Of a stretch of 64,000 bases of DNA, positions 8,730 through 17,358 are shown piece by piece. Source of the DNA: Nostoc sp. MS1 (GTDB lineage Bacteria > Cyanobacteriota > Cyanobacteriia > Cyanobacteriales > Nostocaceae). Position 1 is the first letter of the stretch. Every line of letters begins with the position of its first letter. The stretch covers positions 62,001-126,000 of the forward strand of contig NZ_AP023442.1 in NCBI RefSeq assembly GCF_019976755.1. The letters are read 5' to 3'. The notes under the pieces were generated by a model. It saw nothing but the letters and a program-made list of their open reading frames with translations. It was not told the DNA's origin and did not search any database. The position numbers and the translations under genes were made by a program.

Positions 8730-8776
8730 GAAAGGGTGAGAGGTGGTTGCCATCGGCAAGCACCTCTCACCCTTTC
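8730..8776. terminator. Perfect 16-bp stem hairpin
   Basis: GAAAGGGTGAGAGGTG (8730-8745) is perfectly complementary to 8761-8776 with a 15-base loop. It lies 94 bases downstream of the glycine-zipper ORF. There is no T-run on either side, so it is either a non-canonical or bidirectional transcription end, or a palindromic repeat. Confidence 0.5.
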
Positions 8777-9151
8777 AAATTCGAGAGAGAAAACTCTGCA
8801 CTGTATAAATCATGTCAGGTGCAATATTATAATTAATATGGATATTTTTATATTTAAAACAACTAATAAAAATTAGGTGCTGCCACAACAAATATCAACA
8901 AACCACTTGCCTGAATTGGAAAATTTTTCATGTGTAGAGTTAGTGAGGCGCTGAATTTGTCCTTCAATAGCAGACATAGCTTGATTGGTTAACTCTGAAA
9001 GAAAGATACCATAAGGAGTTAAGGTGGTTTTTGGATGATAATCATGGTCTTCAGTTGACGAATTAGCAACAAAGCATTGAAATCATAATAGTCAGAGGTA
9101 TATCCTGATGCAACTTATCATCATCAACAGTAGATGATCATATTGCTAGTA
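8777..9151. other. Stretch without a confident gene
   Basis: On the minus strand an open frame ends at about 8879 with protein-like text (FLSELTNQAMSAIEGQIQRL and an end WFVDICCGST), but it has no convincing start or ribosome binding site. It may be the tail of a broken gene. Otherwise I see nothing. Confidence 0.35.
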
Positions 9152-9574
9152 TCACTCTTCTTCATCCGACTCATCTTGCTCGGAATTGTTGTGTGCTTCT
9201 CTTTCCCGAAGTAGTAACCGTTGCTCCTGACGTTGAAAATAAAAATCTAATGCTTTACTTGTGAAACCTCCGACAGCTGCACCAGAAATGGCAAAAACGA
9301 TAGCAGTCTTCCAGCCTTTGATCAAATCACCAGCAATATCTAAACGATTAATGTTCAGCCTGACTACCAACAAATAAGCCAAAACTGCAACAGCCGTATT
9401 CAACGCGGCAAATATTCTTGGGGTTGGTTCCTGTTGGCGAAGTATGATCCATTGTGCCAGCCAGAGGAACAGGCTCAAGAAAACTGTTGCAATGGTCAAT
9501 ACCTTAGCCAATTTACGAGGGTTCAACGCCTGTAGAAACGTTATGAATACGTCCCAAAGAAGTAAGTTTGGCAA
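9152..9574 (-). CDS. Small membrane protein with acidic tail
   Basis: The frame encodes up to 140 residues. The reliable part starts around ALNPRKLAKVLTIATVFLSL and contains three hydrophobic segments, followed by a charged coiled end (QRQEQRLLLREREAHNNSEQ and DESDEEE). The nominal first 15 residues overlap the end of the decayed IS4 transposase in another frame, so the native start may have been lost when the IS arrived. I do not recognise the family. Its former upstream neighbour may be the membrane peptide gene at 10904-11176 on the other side of the IS. Confidence 0.45.
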   Translation of the reverse strand: MPNLLLWDVFITFLQALNPRKLAKVLTIATVFLSLFLWLAQWIILRQQEPTPRIFAALNTAVAVLAYLLVVRLNINRLDIAGDLIKGWKTAIVFAISGAAVGGFTSKALDFYFQRQEQRLLLREREAHNNSEQDESDEEE

Positions 9575-10890
9575 AAATCTGAGTTAATAAAATAGGCTCA
9601 GGTATTTCGGGAAGCATTTTTAAAATTTCACGGACATATCGAAAACCACGATAGTGAGCCTTAAGGTCAAGGATGCCGGAGTCGGGATTAAGGAGACGAA
9701 AATCCGCGAGAAGATGATGGGATAAGTTGACCATAAAGAATGCTAGATTAGCAGCATTAGTTACAGCAGTTTGACTTAAGTTCATAAAATCTTCCAATCC
9801 CCAAAATTGCTTGGCATCTCGAAAATTGAATTCGATCTGAAAGCGTAGCTTGTAGTAGTCAATTATTTTTCAGATGACAATTTTAGATCACTAGAAAATA
9901 GAATTACATGACTACGAGCATGAGTTTTAAGATTGGTTTTGACGAGAATAACTACATTTAGAGATTGGGCAAATTCTTTGTGAAGTAATGTAACTTGATA
10001 AACGTCAGTTTGGATATCATCATCAACGGTACTTTGACATAAATACTTCTTAGGTATGTTGTTGTAGTCAATTTTGTCTCCGTATTTACGACGAGAGCGA
10101 CTATTGGGGTCAGGGTGTTGATAAGGTATATATAATGCTGAATCAGAGCGAAGCTTAGAAATTATATGCAAGTTAACTTGACGAGCCATCTGCAAGGCAT
10201 TATTATTCCCAAAGTGTCCATCCAATACTAAGTAAGTAAGGGGAATAAATTTAGCTAATAACTTAAATAGCGACTTAATCATCTTCTGAATTCTGAGTAA
10301 TTCAGATGTGAGAACTACCTGGGTTTTATTCTTGTTTTTACTTCCCTTTGGTCGCCCACGCCCACGTTTTTCTTGCGGTTTTATTTCTTTGGTTGGTGAC
10401 GAGCTACTTTTTTCTATATCGCTCTTTATCACCTGTTCTATCTGAATCGGAAACGAGTGCCTTTGCTCAACACTGACTAATGATAATGTAAAAAAGATAG
10501 CCCTGATATGGGTTTACCAGCCAGGCTAGAAAAAAATCTATCCAGTCCATAAGTTTGTTTTCCTGATTTACTTATCACAACTTCATCTCCCGCTAGCAAA
10601 TATATCTCATTCGGACGAAATAAATGCTTGTGAAAGAATAACCAAAACAATGTCGCCCAAGGTATTACCGTATGAAAGAATCTCAACATCGTTCGATAAC
10701 TGCCACCACTACCTGTCCAACGAGAAATTCCCAACATCGTCACTCGGCACTCATTGCTAACATGGCCAGGATTATCTGGTTCAATTGCCGCATCGTCGTA
10801 GCGTTTATCTGCGGCAGGAGGCATTGCAGGAGTGATAAGATATCGGGCATGGGTTGATTGTGGCTTTTGAGTTGTCGTTTGGGAAGACAA
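9513..10890 (-). pseudogene. Decayed IS4-type transposase (three fragments)
   Basis: Three minus-strand fragments (10477-10890, 9863-10432, 9513-9797) join into one transposase if two single-base shifts are repaired. The first lies at a T6 run near 10490 and the second at an A5 run near 9866. The IS4 signature Y-2-R-3-E-6-K appears across the second break as DYYKLRFQIEFNFRDAKQF. Upstream are ISRWTGSGGSYRTMLRFF, LAGDEVVISKSGKQTYGLDR and LVLDGHFGNN, which carry catalytic aspartates. The N-terminal 40 residues do not look like the family, so a further lesion is likely. Both shifts are in homopolymers, so a sequencing error cannot be excluded. Confidence 0.8.
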
Positions 10891-10903
10891 TAACTCTACT
10901 ACA

Positions 10904-11176
10904 TCAGCCCTCTCTCTTCACCCTCTTATTTTGGCTAAGGTATTGAATGGTCAAAAAGATATAACTACCAGGAGGCTCAAAAGGAAAAAGATTTAGGGAG
11001 CCAACCATTACTATCAAGGCAGCAGCAGACAGTAAATAAGCAACAAATAACCCCAAAGTAATTGCCAAAGTCCAGAACCTACCGTGATAGCCCAAGTGAT
11101 ATTTGAGTAGCCATTCTTCTTGAATTGCCGCCATTGCGACCATAAAGATAACCGTCGCCATGAAGTAGTCGAGCAT
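10904..11176 (-). CDS. Small membrane protein, unknown
   Basis: The 90-residue product has two clear hydrophobic segments (DYFMATVIFMVAMAAIQ and ITLGLFVAYLLSAAALIVMV) and a basic C-terminus. I recognise no family. It is directly upstream of the decayed IS4 element on the same strand. The last residues may be altered by the IS boundary. Confidence 0.4.
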   Translation of the reverse strand: MLDYFMATVIFMVAMAAIQEEWLLKYHLGYHGRFWTLAITLGLFVAYLLSAAALIVMVGSLNLFPFEPPGSYIFLTIQYLSQNKRVKREG

Positions 11177-11478
11177 TGCTGTTGTGTCATCTGTGTGTGG
11201 CTTTTTTCAGTATAAATTGTCATACCGCTTCTTCATCCGCGAATTGGTTAGGGCGATCGCGGCCGCACGAGTAGGTGTTCCTGCTTGAGAGGGATACAGA
11301 TCCTTTAACAAGAACGTTGTTGACCAATGTTTTACGCCGGGAAAGACTGAGACGCGCTATAAAACAATTCTCGATTTCAAAAAGGTATTTACCATTGAAA
11401 AGTACCGGATTAATAGTCTTAATTAGGGTCAAGTGAGATGGCGTAACCGCCCGGCAAGAGGGCGATCGCCTACTAAAA

Positions 11479-11742
11479 TCAATCGCAGAAACCATCTATA
11501 CGCAGATCGCGCCAAATGTCAGACACCTGCCAGCCGGAGTTACCCACAGACCCAGTGAGGGGATAGTCGGGGGCTGGAGAAACGTAAGGGTAATATTCTG
11601 GTGCGGGTTCATCCTGTTCTGGCTGTGGTTCGACAACTAGAGTATCAGTGAAAGCATCAAGTGGTAAATCTAACTGTTGTGGTGGTTCTTGTTCGGCAGT
11701 TTTCTTAAGAATGCGTAATTCTGGTTTTTTAATAGGTTTCAT
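11479..11742 (-). CDS. Small plasmid protein with conserved ends (family copy 2)
   Basis: The 87-residue paralogue of 4393-4674. The ends are nearly identical (MKPIKKPELRILKKT at the N-terminus; SVGNSGWQVSDIWRDLR then IDGFCD at the C-terminus), whereas the proline/glutamate-rich linker differs. The two copies are about 7 kb apart and both lie on the minus strand, each followed by similar DNA. No known domain was recognised. The conservation pattern argues that both copies are functional proteins rather than chance ORFs. Confidence 0.65.
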   Translation of the reverse strand: MKPIKKPELRILKKTAEQEPPQQLDLPLDAFTDTLVVEPQPEQDEPAPEYYPYVSPAPDYPLTGSVGNSGWQVSDIWRDLRIDGFCD

Positions 11743-11950
11743 ATTGTGAGGAAAAACTAACTTATTTATGCCTGGAAAGAAGGAAATGGGTTGAGGCTTA
11801 AATCATATTAAAACAGAAGTAAAAATTTATAAAAGATGGAAAACCCCAACCTTGTAAAAAAGCTAGGGAACTGATAATCAAAGACTATGCTATGTTGACA
11901 CAACAAATAACTTTCCAAGTACCATAAGACAGGAGGTTATAATGATGCCA

Positions 11951-12757
11951 TTAACTTTCTTTAACAGCCGTGACAAAAAATAGATGTGGCGCATCAAGAA
12001 TACTGCGGTCAGTAAGTTGGTAAGTAAATCTGCCAAAAGCGGCTCCCTCTTCCCCTGGTTGAATAGCTGATGCTTTCCACCCATAATCAGCAAAGAAAGT
12101 TTCCGGCTCATCACAACTAGAAAACCAATACTTAGCCCACTCATCAGACCCATTGCAAACGACTGAGTTGATGACATCAGCACCGAAATAACTTCCAGCT
12201 ACGGACATATTTTGAATATTTGTTAACAGATTTTTTACCTCTATAGGGTTGAGATAATAAAGAAATCCTTCTAATAGCCAAATTGATGGTTCTGAAGGTT
12301 GGTAGCCATTTTCAATGAGCGATTGAACCCAACTTGACTCCTTTAAATCAGCATAAATTGAGTAACGTTCGCAGTTGGGTGTAATCGTGTTTAGAACAGA
12401 TTCTTTATAAAGCAATACATCGGGTTGATCGATTTCATAAAGATGAGTTTCCTTTTGCCAGTGCAAACGAAATGCTCTGGTATCCATGCCTGAACCTAAA
12501 AGAACAATTTGTCGAATATTTAGAGAGTATTTATTTAAGAAATCATCAAAAAAGCGAGTCCGAACGGATGAATATGGCCTCCCTTGTTTTTCATATTCTT
12601 CTAAGCGAGGAATAGCGGCTTCAATAGCCTCTTTACCTGCTAACTGTGCTGCTAAGGGGTCAGTAAATAAAGCATCAGGTCTTTGGTTTTCAACCGCTCG
12701 TGCTGCTGCCATAACTTTGGCTGTAAAGCTTACATTAATTTCTGTGGTTTGGGACAT
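11951..12757 (-). CDS. Class I SAM-dependent methyltransferase, leucine carboxyl methyltransferase-like
   Basis: The 268-residue protein matches the LCM/PPM1-like group of small-molecule methyltransferases. Features are RAVENQRPDALFTDPLAAQLAG near the start (residues ~20-42), the SSVRTRFFDDFL segment, the SAM-binding VLLGSGMDTRAFRL (residues ~84-98), a downstream acidic LYEIDQPDVL, and WLLEGFLYYL. Members methylate carboxylates or secondary-metabolite oxygens; the substrate here is unknown. It stands alone, with an intergenic region on both sides, and looks intact. Confidence 0.85.
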   Translation of the reverse strand: MSQTTEINVSFTAKVMAAARAVENQRPDALFTDPLAAQLAGKEAIEAAIPRLEEYEKQGRPYSSVRTRFFDDFLNKYSLNIRQIVLLGSGMDTRAFRLHWQKETHLYEIDQPDVLLYKESVLNTITPNCERYSIYADLKESSWVQSLIENGYQPSEPSIWLLEGFLYYLNPIEVKNLLTNIQNMSVAGSYFGADVINSVVCNGSDEWAKYWFSSCDEPETFFADYGWKASAIQPGEEGAAFGRFTYQLTDRSILDAPHLFFVTAVKES

Positions 12758-13019
12758 TTGGTTATGATGCCAGTTAATTTTGAGAAATTTTACTTGATTT
12801 GTGTTGCACTAGCATAGTCGTGTTAACTTATAAAATATTATTTGTCCACAAAAATTGTTTTATATCAATTTTGTCTGAAGTGCATGGAATAAAAAGGCTA
12901 AAACAGTATTACCAGAATGGCACGCTTGTTAAGCTATAAGGCTTACTCAGGGAGCATTTGTAATTGTTTATGTAGTTCATGCTGGGGCGAGAGTAGGAGA
13001 TTGACACCAAGCAGAGGAA
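12758..13019. other. Intergenic; remnant of the plasmid-family C-terminus
   Basis: Around 12980-13017 the sequence (CGAGAGTAGGAGATTGA, CCAAGCAGAGGAA) resembles the 3' end of the 6032-6988 gene. It suggests that a further copy of that family once lay here. The rest has no gene I can support. Confidence 0.4.
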
Positions 13020-13211
13020 ATGATGCCACAGATACCAGAGGAGTACTACGAAAAAGCGCTAGCTAATGGAATTTCACAGGCAACATTGTACAATCAAGCG
13101 ATCGCACTTAGAGCGATTGTTAGCCACGGATTTCCAAGAGCAAATTCTATAAATTTGCTCCCGTTAAGGAAAAAATCAATGACAATTGCAGATGCAATAT
13201 TCTCTCTCTAA
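13020..13211 (+). CDS. Small possible helix-turn-helix protein or fragment
   Basis: A 63-codon frame with AGCAGAGGAA before the ATG. Residues 5-35 (EEYYEKALANGISQATLYNQ) resemble the helix-turn-helix part of small plasmid proteins; the C-terminus looks unrelated to that family and may come from a frameshift. It is 4 bases from the next small gene. It could be a decayed gene rather than a working one. Confidence 0.4.
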   Translation: MMPQIPEEYYEKALANGISQATLYNQAIALRAIVSHGFPRANSINLLPLRKKSMTIADAIFSL

Positions 13212-13214
13212 TCT

Positions 13215-13406
13215 ATGTCCGATACCAAGGTTAATACGGTTGTCTGCATCAACCGCAGTGTCCTAATTGTCTATTACACCCCCGGACAGTGCTGGCAGTT
13301 CCGCATCATCAGCCGTTCAGGTGGGATATTTGGCGAACAGAAGATTTATTACAGTGCGGCGGCGGCATTGCGGACGGGGTTGGAGTGGGTGCGGGATGAA
13401 TCATAG
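13215..13406 (+). CDS. Small unknown plasmid protein
   Basis: The 63-residue product (CINRSVLIVYYTPGQCWQFR, then KIYYSAAAALRTGLEWVRDE) has a compact alpha/beta appearance. The end of the pseudogene at 39839-40188 has a comparable pattern (KIYYSF...TAREAWLYREALI), so both may belong to one loose family. Function unknown. Confidence 0.5.
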   Translation: MSDTKVNTVVCINRSVLIVYYTPGQCWQFRIISRSGGIFGEQKIYYSAAAALRTGLEWVRDES

Positions 13407-13449
13407 AAAATGCGGTTAAAATTATGACTTGTTGTATAATTCGCCACAA

Positions 13450-13959
13450 ATGAAGTCACCAGGAAGAACAGGAATTATTTTAGGTGCGATTGGTGCAGGA
13501 ATAGGATTACTCGTAGTTGTGATAACTATGGGACTGATAATTTTCCAGATAAATCAGCAAAATATCGCACTAACAGAGGAATGGACAGTTATCGACGTGG
13601 TTGATGGAGATAGATTGACACTTCGACAAGCTGATGGCAAACAAATAAATGTCCGTCTTTGCGGTATTGTTGCAGCTTTGGATAAAGAAGCCAAAGAAAA
13701 ACTTATATCGCTAATAGCTGCGGCTGAAAATCAGGTGATGATCATCCCGGTAGAAAAAGATAGTGATGGTTACACAGTAGCTGAAGTCATGGCTAATGGG
13801 ACAGGTGAGTTAGACATTAGCTTTGAGGAGGAATTACTCAAAAGTGGGTTGGCGAAAATGCGAAAATCAGGGTTAGGATGCCCAAACCAGTTATCTTTTG
13901 AGCAAGCCGAAAAGATAGCTCAGTCATCTCAAGTTGGGGTATGGAGACAGAGCAAATAA
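13450..13959 (+). CDS. Membrane-anchored SNase-like (thermonuclease fold) protein
   Basis: ATG 13450 is preferred over an upstream TTG. Residues ~8-33 form a membrane anchor (IGAGIGLLVVVITMGLIIF), followed by a staphylococcal-nuclease-like domain: EWTVIDVVDGDRLTLRQADG, INVRLCGI, and a C-terminal EELLKSGLAKMR...EKIAQSSQVGVWRQ. The usual catalytic glutamate of the RLxGIDxPE region is replaced (VRLCGIVAALDKEA) and the later arginine of GRxVAE is missing (DGYTVAEV). Nuclease activity is therefore doubtful, and the domain may only bind nucleic acid or protein at the membrane surface. Confidence 0.75.
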   Translation: MKSPGRTGIILGAIGAGIGLLVVVITMGLIIFQINQQNIALTEEWTVIDVVDGDRLTLRQADGKQINVRLCGIVAALDKEAKEKLISLIAAAENQVMIIPVEKDSDGYTVAEVMANGTGELDISFEEELLKSGLAKMRKSGLGCPNQLSFEQAEKIAQSSQVGVWRQSK

Positions 13960-13968
13960 AATCTGCGT

Positions 13969-14781
13969 TTAAACAAATGCTGGTGGGCGCTCAAGAGCTT
14001 TGCGATGGTAAGTCTGAGCAAGTCGTTCAAGCTGGACAATGTGATTTGATGTGAGTAAGTAAACAGAAGAATCTTGAAGAATCTGCTTTAATTCTGTGGC
14101 CCACTGACAATAATGAGAACAGCCAATAGTACCCGTAGATGACTGTATATAGTTGACTAAAACCTGGGGGTGAAGTTTAAAGGTACTATTTCCATATTGC
14201 TTGGTGCATTGAAGTAGAAATTCGTAGTCAGCAAAGATTTGGTAATTAGGATTCCATTTAAGAGCTAAGTTATGAACATGAGTGAATCCGTTGCTATCAA
14301 AAATTTCTTGTTGAGAAATAAGTTGCTCAAGTGTGCAGAATGAATTGCTAGGAGAAGTAAAAACTTTACTAGAACGTATAGTTTTATCGTGAAGAACAAC
14401 ATCACGACGACGCTTTTGTATAGCCATACTGTATTTAACAAAATCATGTTGTTGAAAGAAGTGCTTGGTAGCACAGATAAATTCTCTCTCAAAACTATTG
14501 TCATCATCTAAATAAGTAATCAAACTACCAGTGGCTATATTTAATCCGGCATTCCGGGCATAGCATAAACCAAAACCAGTAGATGAATGTTCAATTTCTA
14601 GATAAGCTATAGGAAATGGAGCTTGAAGCGTAGCAATCATCTCTCTAGTTTGTGGATTACAGCCATCGTTAACAACTACCCATTCAAAACTATGATCAGT
14701 TTGGTTGAGTAAGCTATTAAATGCAACTGTGTAGAGTTGTTGTGGTCTGTTATATGTAGCGGTAATAACTGAGATTGTCAT
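13969..14781 (-). CDS. Family 2 glycosyltransferase
   Basis: The 270-residue protein has the GT-A fold signature: VITATYNRPQQLYTVAFNSL at the start, WVVVNDGC (residues ~34-41), ARNAGLNIATGSLITYLDDD with the metal-binding DxD-type motif (~75-95), and a later NYQIFADYEFLLQC acceptor-side segment. It probably transfers a sugar from a nucleotide donor to a polysaccharide or glycan. It is convergent with the SNase-like gene, with only 9 bases between their ends. Confidence 0.85.
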   Translation of the reverse strand: MTISVITATYNRPQQLYTVAFNSLLNQTDHSFEWVVVNDGCNPQTREMIATLQAPFPIAYLEIEHSSTGFGLCYARNAGLNIATGSLITYLDDDNSFEREFICATKHFFQQHDFVKYSMAIQKRRRDVVLHDKTIRSSKVFTSPSNSFCTLEQLISQQEIFDSNGFTHVHNLALKWNPNYQIFADYEFLLQCTKQYGNSTFKLHPQVLVNYIQSSTGTIGCSHYCQWATELKQILQDSSVYLLTSNHIVQLERLAQTYHRKALERPPAFV

Positions 14782-14842
14782 ATTTCAGGTTCTATCTGCG
14801 ATCGCTGCGACTTGATAAAGTTCGGATTTCGAGCGGTGAAGC

Positions 14843-15394
14843 TTATATGGGACGCTGCCAAGGTTCACTGTACTGTTGATAACCAACGCGCTTGAACGCA
14901 GAAATCATCCGCTCGTTCCCCACCCAGGTATCACAAAACACTCTCCAAATGCCTACTTGTTGTAATGTCCGAGTTCCTTGAGACAAAAGATCGTTGGCAA
15001 AACCATGTCCCCGGAACTGAGGAAGTACGCCAATATCGTAGATAGTTCCTTCCTCTTTGCCTTGTTTGGCACATCCTGTAAAAATCACTGGTAGCACAAA
15101 CCCTACAATGTCACCGTCTTCGTTAATCCCAAACTGCCACCAGTCATCTTCATACCAGCAGTCATCTTTTGCCGAATTGAGATATTTCTCAACCTCTTGG
15201 TAAGGCGAAGTTGCTGAAATTTTTTTCTGGTGGCTGGCATCCATTGATGAAGCCATTACCTTCGTCACGATGCTGATTAATGAATTGTCGCGTATTGCCT
15301 TGACTGGCTCAAAAGTTAATCGTTTTGAAACTTCAATTAATGGTTTTGGTTCATCCCAGACAAAAGGGACTTTAAAATAATTTTGCTGACTCAT
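14843..15394 (-). CDS. GNAT-family N-acetyltransferase
   Basis: ATG 15394 is chosen over an upstream TTG, giving 183 residues. The C-terminal half has the GNAT core: IVGFVLPVIF, then DIGVLPQFRGHGFANDLLSQ (acetyl-CoA loop, R-G-H-G-F), WRVFCDTWVGNERMISAFKRVGYQ. The first third is not part of the core domain. The substrate is unknown. It may share an upstream region with no other gene. Confidence 0.78.
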   Translation of the reverse strand: MSQQNYFKVPFVWDEPKPLIEVSKRLTFEPVKAIRDNSLISIVTKVMASSMDASHQKKISATSPYQEVEKYLNSAKDDCWYEDDWWQFGINEDGDIVGFVLPVIFTGCAKQGKEEGTIYDIGVLPQFRGHGFANDLLSQGTRTLQQVGIWRVFCDTWVGNERMISAFKRVGYQQYSEPWQRPI

Positions 15395-15477
15395 AGGCAA
15401 CAGCAACAAGTAGCCGTAAACTGCTCTTTTATGCTACACCATACTACATGCCAGCGTGGCTCCTAGTAATTGAACTT

Positions 15478-16095
15478 TCATATATGGCGTTGACGTTTGA
15501 GCAACAAAGGAGCGATGGCTAAAGCAAATCCCAATATTACGGACGCACTATTATTTTCGGGAACAGCAATTGTTTGGACTTGCAAAGTAGTAATTGGGAA
15601 GAGGTAATTAGTATCAAAAATAGAATAGACTTGAAAACTGCCTACAACTGGACTAAAAGGAATATCGCCCGTGAAAGCTCCTCTCACAAAAGAAGCTTCG
15701 TAGAGGGCCGGATCACTACTAAGTTGAGGGGTTAAATTTGCACCTTGAAATTGTAGGAAAAGTTGAATACGTTCGTAGCCACTAGCATAACAAAGGTATT
15801 GAGGTTCTCCTGTTTGGGAATCGATAATATCAATGCCACCAGAACAAGTCTCAGAATTAACATTGATAGTTCCACTACCCTCTTGAAAGCTGGCTCCACC
15901 AGAAAAGCTTAAAAGCTTAAAGAAATCATTGTCAGAATCAAAAGTAGAAAAAAATTCACCAGTACGAGTATCCAAGCGAAAACTGCCAGCATCTGTATTA
16001 AATTGTAATAAGGCAGCGTAAGATGGTGTGATAGCGGTAATGCTGACAAACGCCGCATTTATGGAAGCCATTGTTAAATTGAGCAATTTGGGCAT
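15478..16095 (-). CDS. Exported protein with PEP-CTERM-like sorting tail
   Basis: ATG 16095 gives a good signal peptide (MPKLLNLTMASINAAFVSIT, cleavage near PSYA). The mature part is beta-rich and polar, including one CSGG...LCYAS cysteine pair. The C-terminus is a VPEN motif followed by a hydrophobic helix and KRQR, the layout of PEP-CTERM exosortase signals although the usual VPEP is varied. Such proteins are common in cyanobacteria and linked to envelope or extracellular matrix. No exosortase gene is present in the window. Confidence 0.7.
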   Translation of the reverse strand: MPKLLNLTMASINAAFVSITAITPSYAALLQFNTDAGSFRLDTRTGEFFSTFDSDNDFFKLLSFSGGASFQEGSGTINVNSETCSGGIDIIDSQTGEPQYLCYASGYERIQLFLQFQGANLTPQLSSDPALYEASFVRGAFTGDIPFSPVVGSFQVYSIFDTNYLFPITTLQVQTIAVPENNSASVILGFALAIAPLLLKRQRHI

Positions 16096-16231
16096 ATGAC
16101 GAATGGTGGTATAACTATATGCACAGATGAAGATAAGACGAAAGTTGTGCAATCTGCTATCTAGCTGAAGTAGGAATTAGGTCAAATTGCGCCCATGCGA
16201 TCGCACAATCATTACCTAGCGGTGTTGCCAA

Positions 16232-16864
16232 TTACGGAACAAGACGCAGACGATAAAACTCATGCAGCAACCCTGACAACACCCCAAGCACACCCAGTTC
16301 TGACCACACCCCTAAATCCTCCCCATCCAGAGATACCCGATAATATCCGCAAGGCAACCGATCAGCTACGCTGGGCGGAACGCCATCGCACACCACAGGA
16401 AAACCAGAAGCATGACATTTCTCAATTAAGCTTAAAACCTGTGGCGGATAAGTGAGATTTGGTTTTCCGCCTTGTACAATTTTCAGATGTGGACGAGTTT
16501 CCCCAACTTCTCCACCCCAAAGTCCTGGCAAATAGACTTGTATGACTTCTTCCCCTACCTGATGCCTGTGGCAGAAATCCTCAGTTTTCTCAAAGCAGCA
16601 CAGAGTCATATCCTGCGGGTTGCTCTTCTGCTTCCCCACCCACAATTGAATTAACTGGTGCCGAGAATCTAAAATCTCATGAAAACGGCGCTTGTACTCA
16701 TTCTGCGCGGCTACATCTTTAGCCGAAGATTTCCACCAGTGCAAAAGTTCAGGAGTAGGGGCGAACAGAGGGAGATGCTTGCCAGCCCACCCCTTGGGAG
16801 GATACAGCGAAATCGAAACAGCCTCACCCTTGATTTCGCCTTTATAAAATGAGGTAAAAATCAT
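16232..16864 (-). CDS. DUF488-like protein carrying a dispersed-repeat insertion
   Basis: The 210-residue product resembles DUF488 in its central part: LFAPTPELLHWWK, then DMTLCCFEKTEDFCHRHQVG, the cysteine-histidine signature of the family. The ATG overlaps the stop of the upstream DUF1392 gene (ATGA at 16861-16864). Residues around CDGVPPSVADRLPCG are encoded by a Nostoc-type small dispersed repeat (16359-16389) inserted in frame. This is the last gene of the long leftward cluster. Function is unknown; it travels with nucleic-acid modification genes. Confidence 0.65.
   Translation of the reverse strand: MIFTSFYKGEIKGEAVSISLYPPKGWAGKHLPLFAPTPELLHWWKSSAKDVAAQNEYKRRFHEILDSRHQLIQLWVGKQKSNPQDMTLCCFEKTEDFCHRHQVGEEVIQVYLPGLWGGEVGETRPHLKIVQGGKPNLTYPPQVLSLIEKCHASGFPVVCDGVPPSVADRLPCGYYRVSLDGEDLGVWSELGVLGVLSGLLHEFYRLRLVP
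16359..16389. repeat. Small dispersed repeat inside the DUF488-like gene
   Basis: Combines GATCAGCTACGCT with GGGCGGAACGCCATCGC. The first part matches the repeat at 7764-7798 and 63145-63170. It keeps the reading frame and adds residues to the protein. Confidence 0.6.
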
Positions 16865-17358
16865 ACTACCTCCGTTAAATCATGGGGAGTAACCCAAGCA
16901 AGGCGATTGATGAACTTACCCGGCTGTGTTGACTTCGGGAATATGCAAACGCCTTCATCAGTGGGTAATCGTAGGGCAGGCGATCGCCATTCAACCTGAT
17001 ACAACCAAGCATTGTTGATGAGCGACATCCCCAGAATCATGCGAATCTTCGGGCCATCGTTAGCAAAGCGGAAGTTGACCAACTGACCCAAGCGGAAGTG
17101 AGGCTTTTGGATAGACAAGGGCTGAAGCTGCCCAGAAGCGATGATTTCACTGTTTGGGACAGAGATGATTCCGCGATCGGTTGCGATCGCATAACTCCAC
17201 CCGTCATCACTCCACTCAACGCCGCAGCAATAACCGGGAGCTTTCTCCGAGGGCAAGTAGACTTTTTCTAGCAGACTGACGGCGATCGCTGGAACTTGTT
17301 GGCCCCAAGGAGGTGAGAAATACCAGCACGTTTCCAGGGCGTAGATTGAGTTAGTCAT
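16861..17358 (-). CDS. DUF1392 family protein, copy 1
   Basis: ATG 17358 is chosen because it overlaps the stop of the cytosine methyltransferase gene (ATGA), giving 165 residues. It shares with 28573-29043 the pattern ALExxWYxSPPWGxQ, GYCCGVxW, AxxxxxI and a late WxYxVExxSPAL. This is the DUF1392 family, described from Anabaena-type cyanobacteria and of unknown role. The fold looks like a beta-rich domain. Its position between methyltransferase and DUF488-like genes suggests an accessory role for the same mobile unit. Confidence 0.75.
   Translation of the reverse strand: MTNSIYALETCWYFSPPWGQQVPAIAVSLLEKVYLPSEKAPGYCCGVEWSDDGWSYAIATDRGIISVPNSEIIASGQLQPLSIQKPHFRLGQLVNFRFANDGPKIRMILGMSLINNAWLYQVEWRSPALRLPTDEGVCIFPKSTQPGKFINRLAWVTPHDLTEVV

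Noticed and set aside
11220..11495. A 91-codon minus-strand frame downstream of the small plasmid protein gene
   Set aside because: It overlaps the end of the better supported 11479-11742 gene, has no ribosome binding site and a composition like random frame; a gene here cannot be excluded but I cannot support it.
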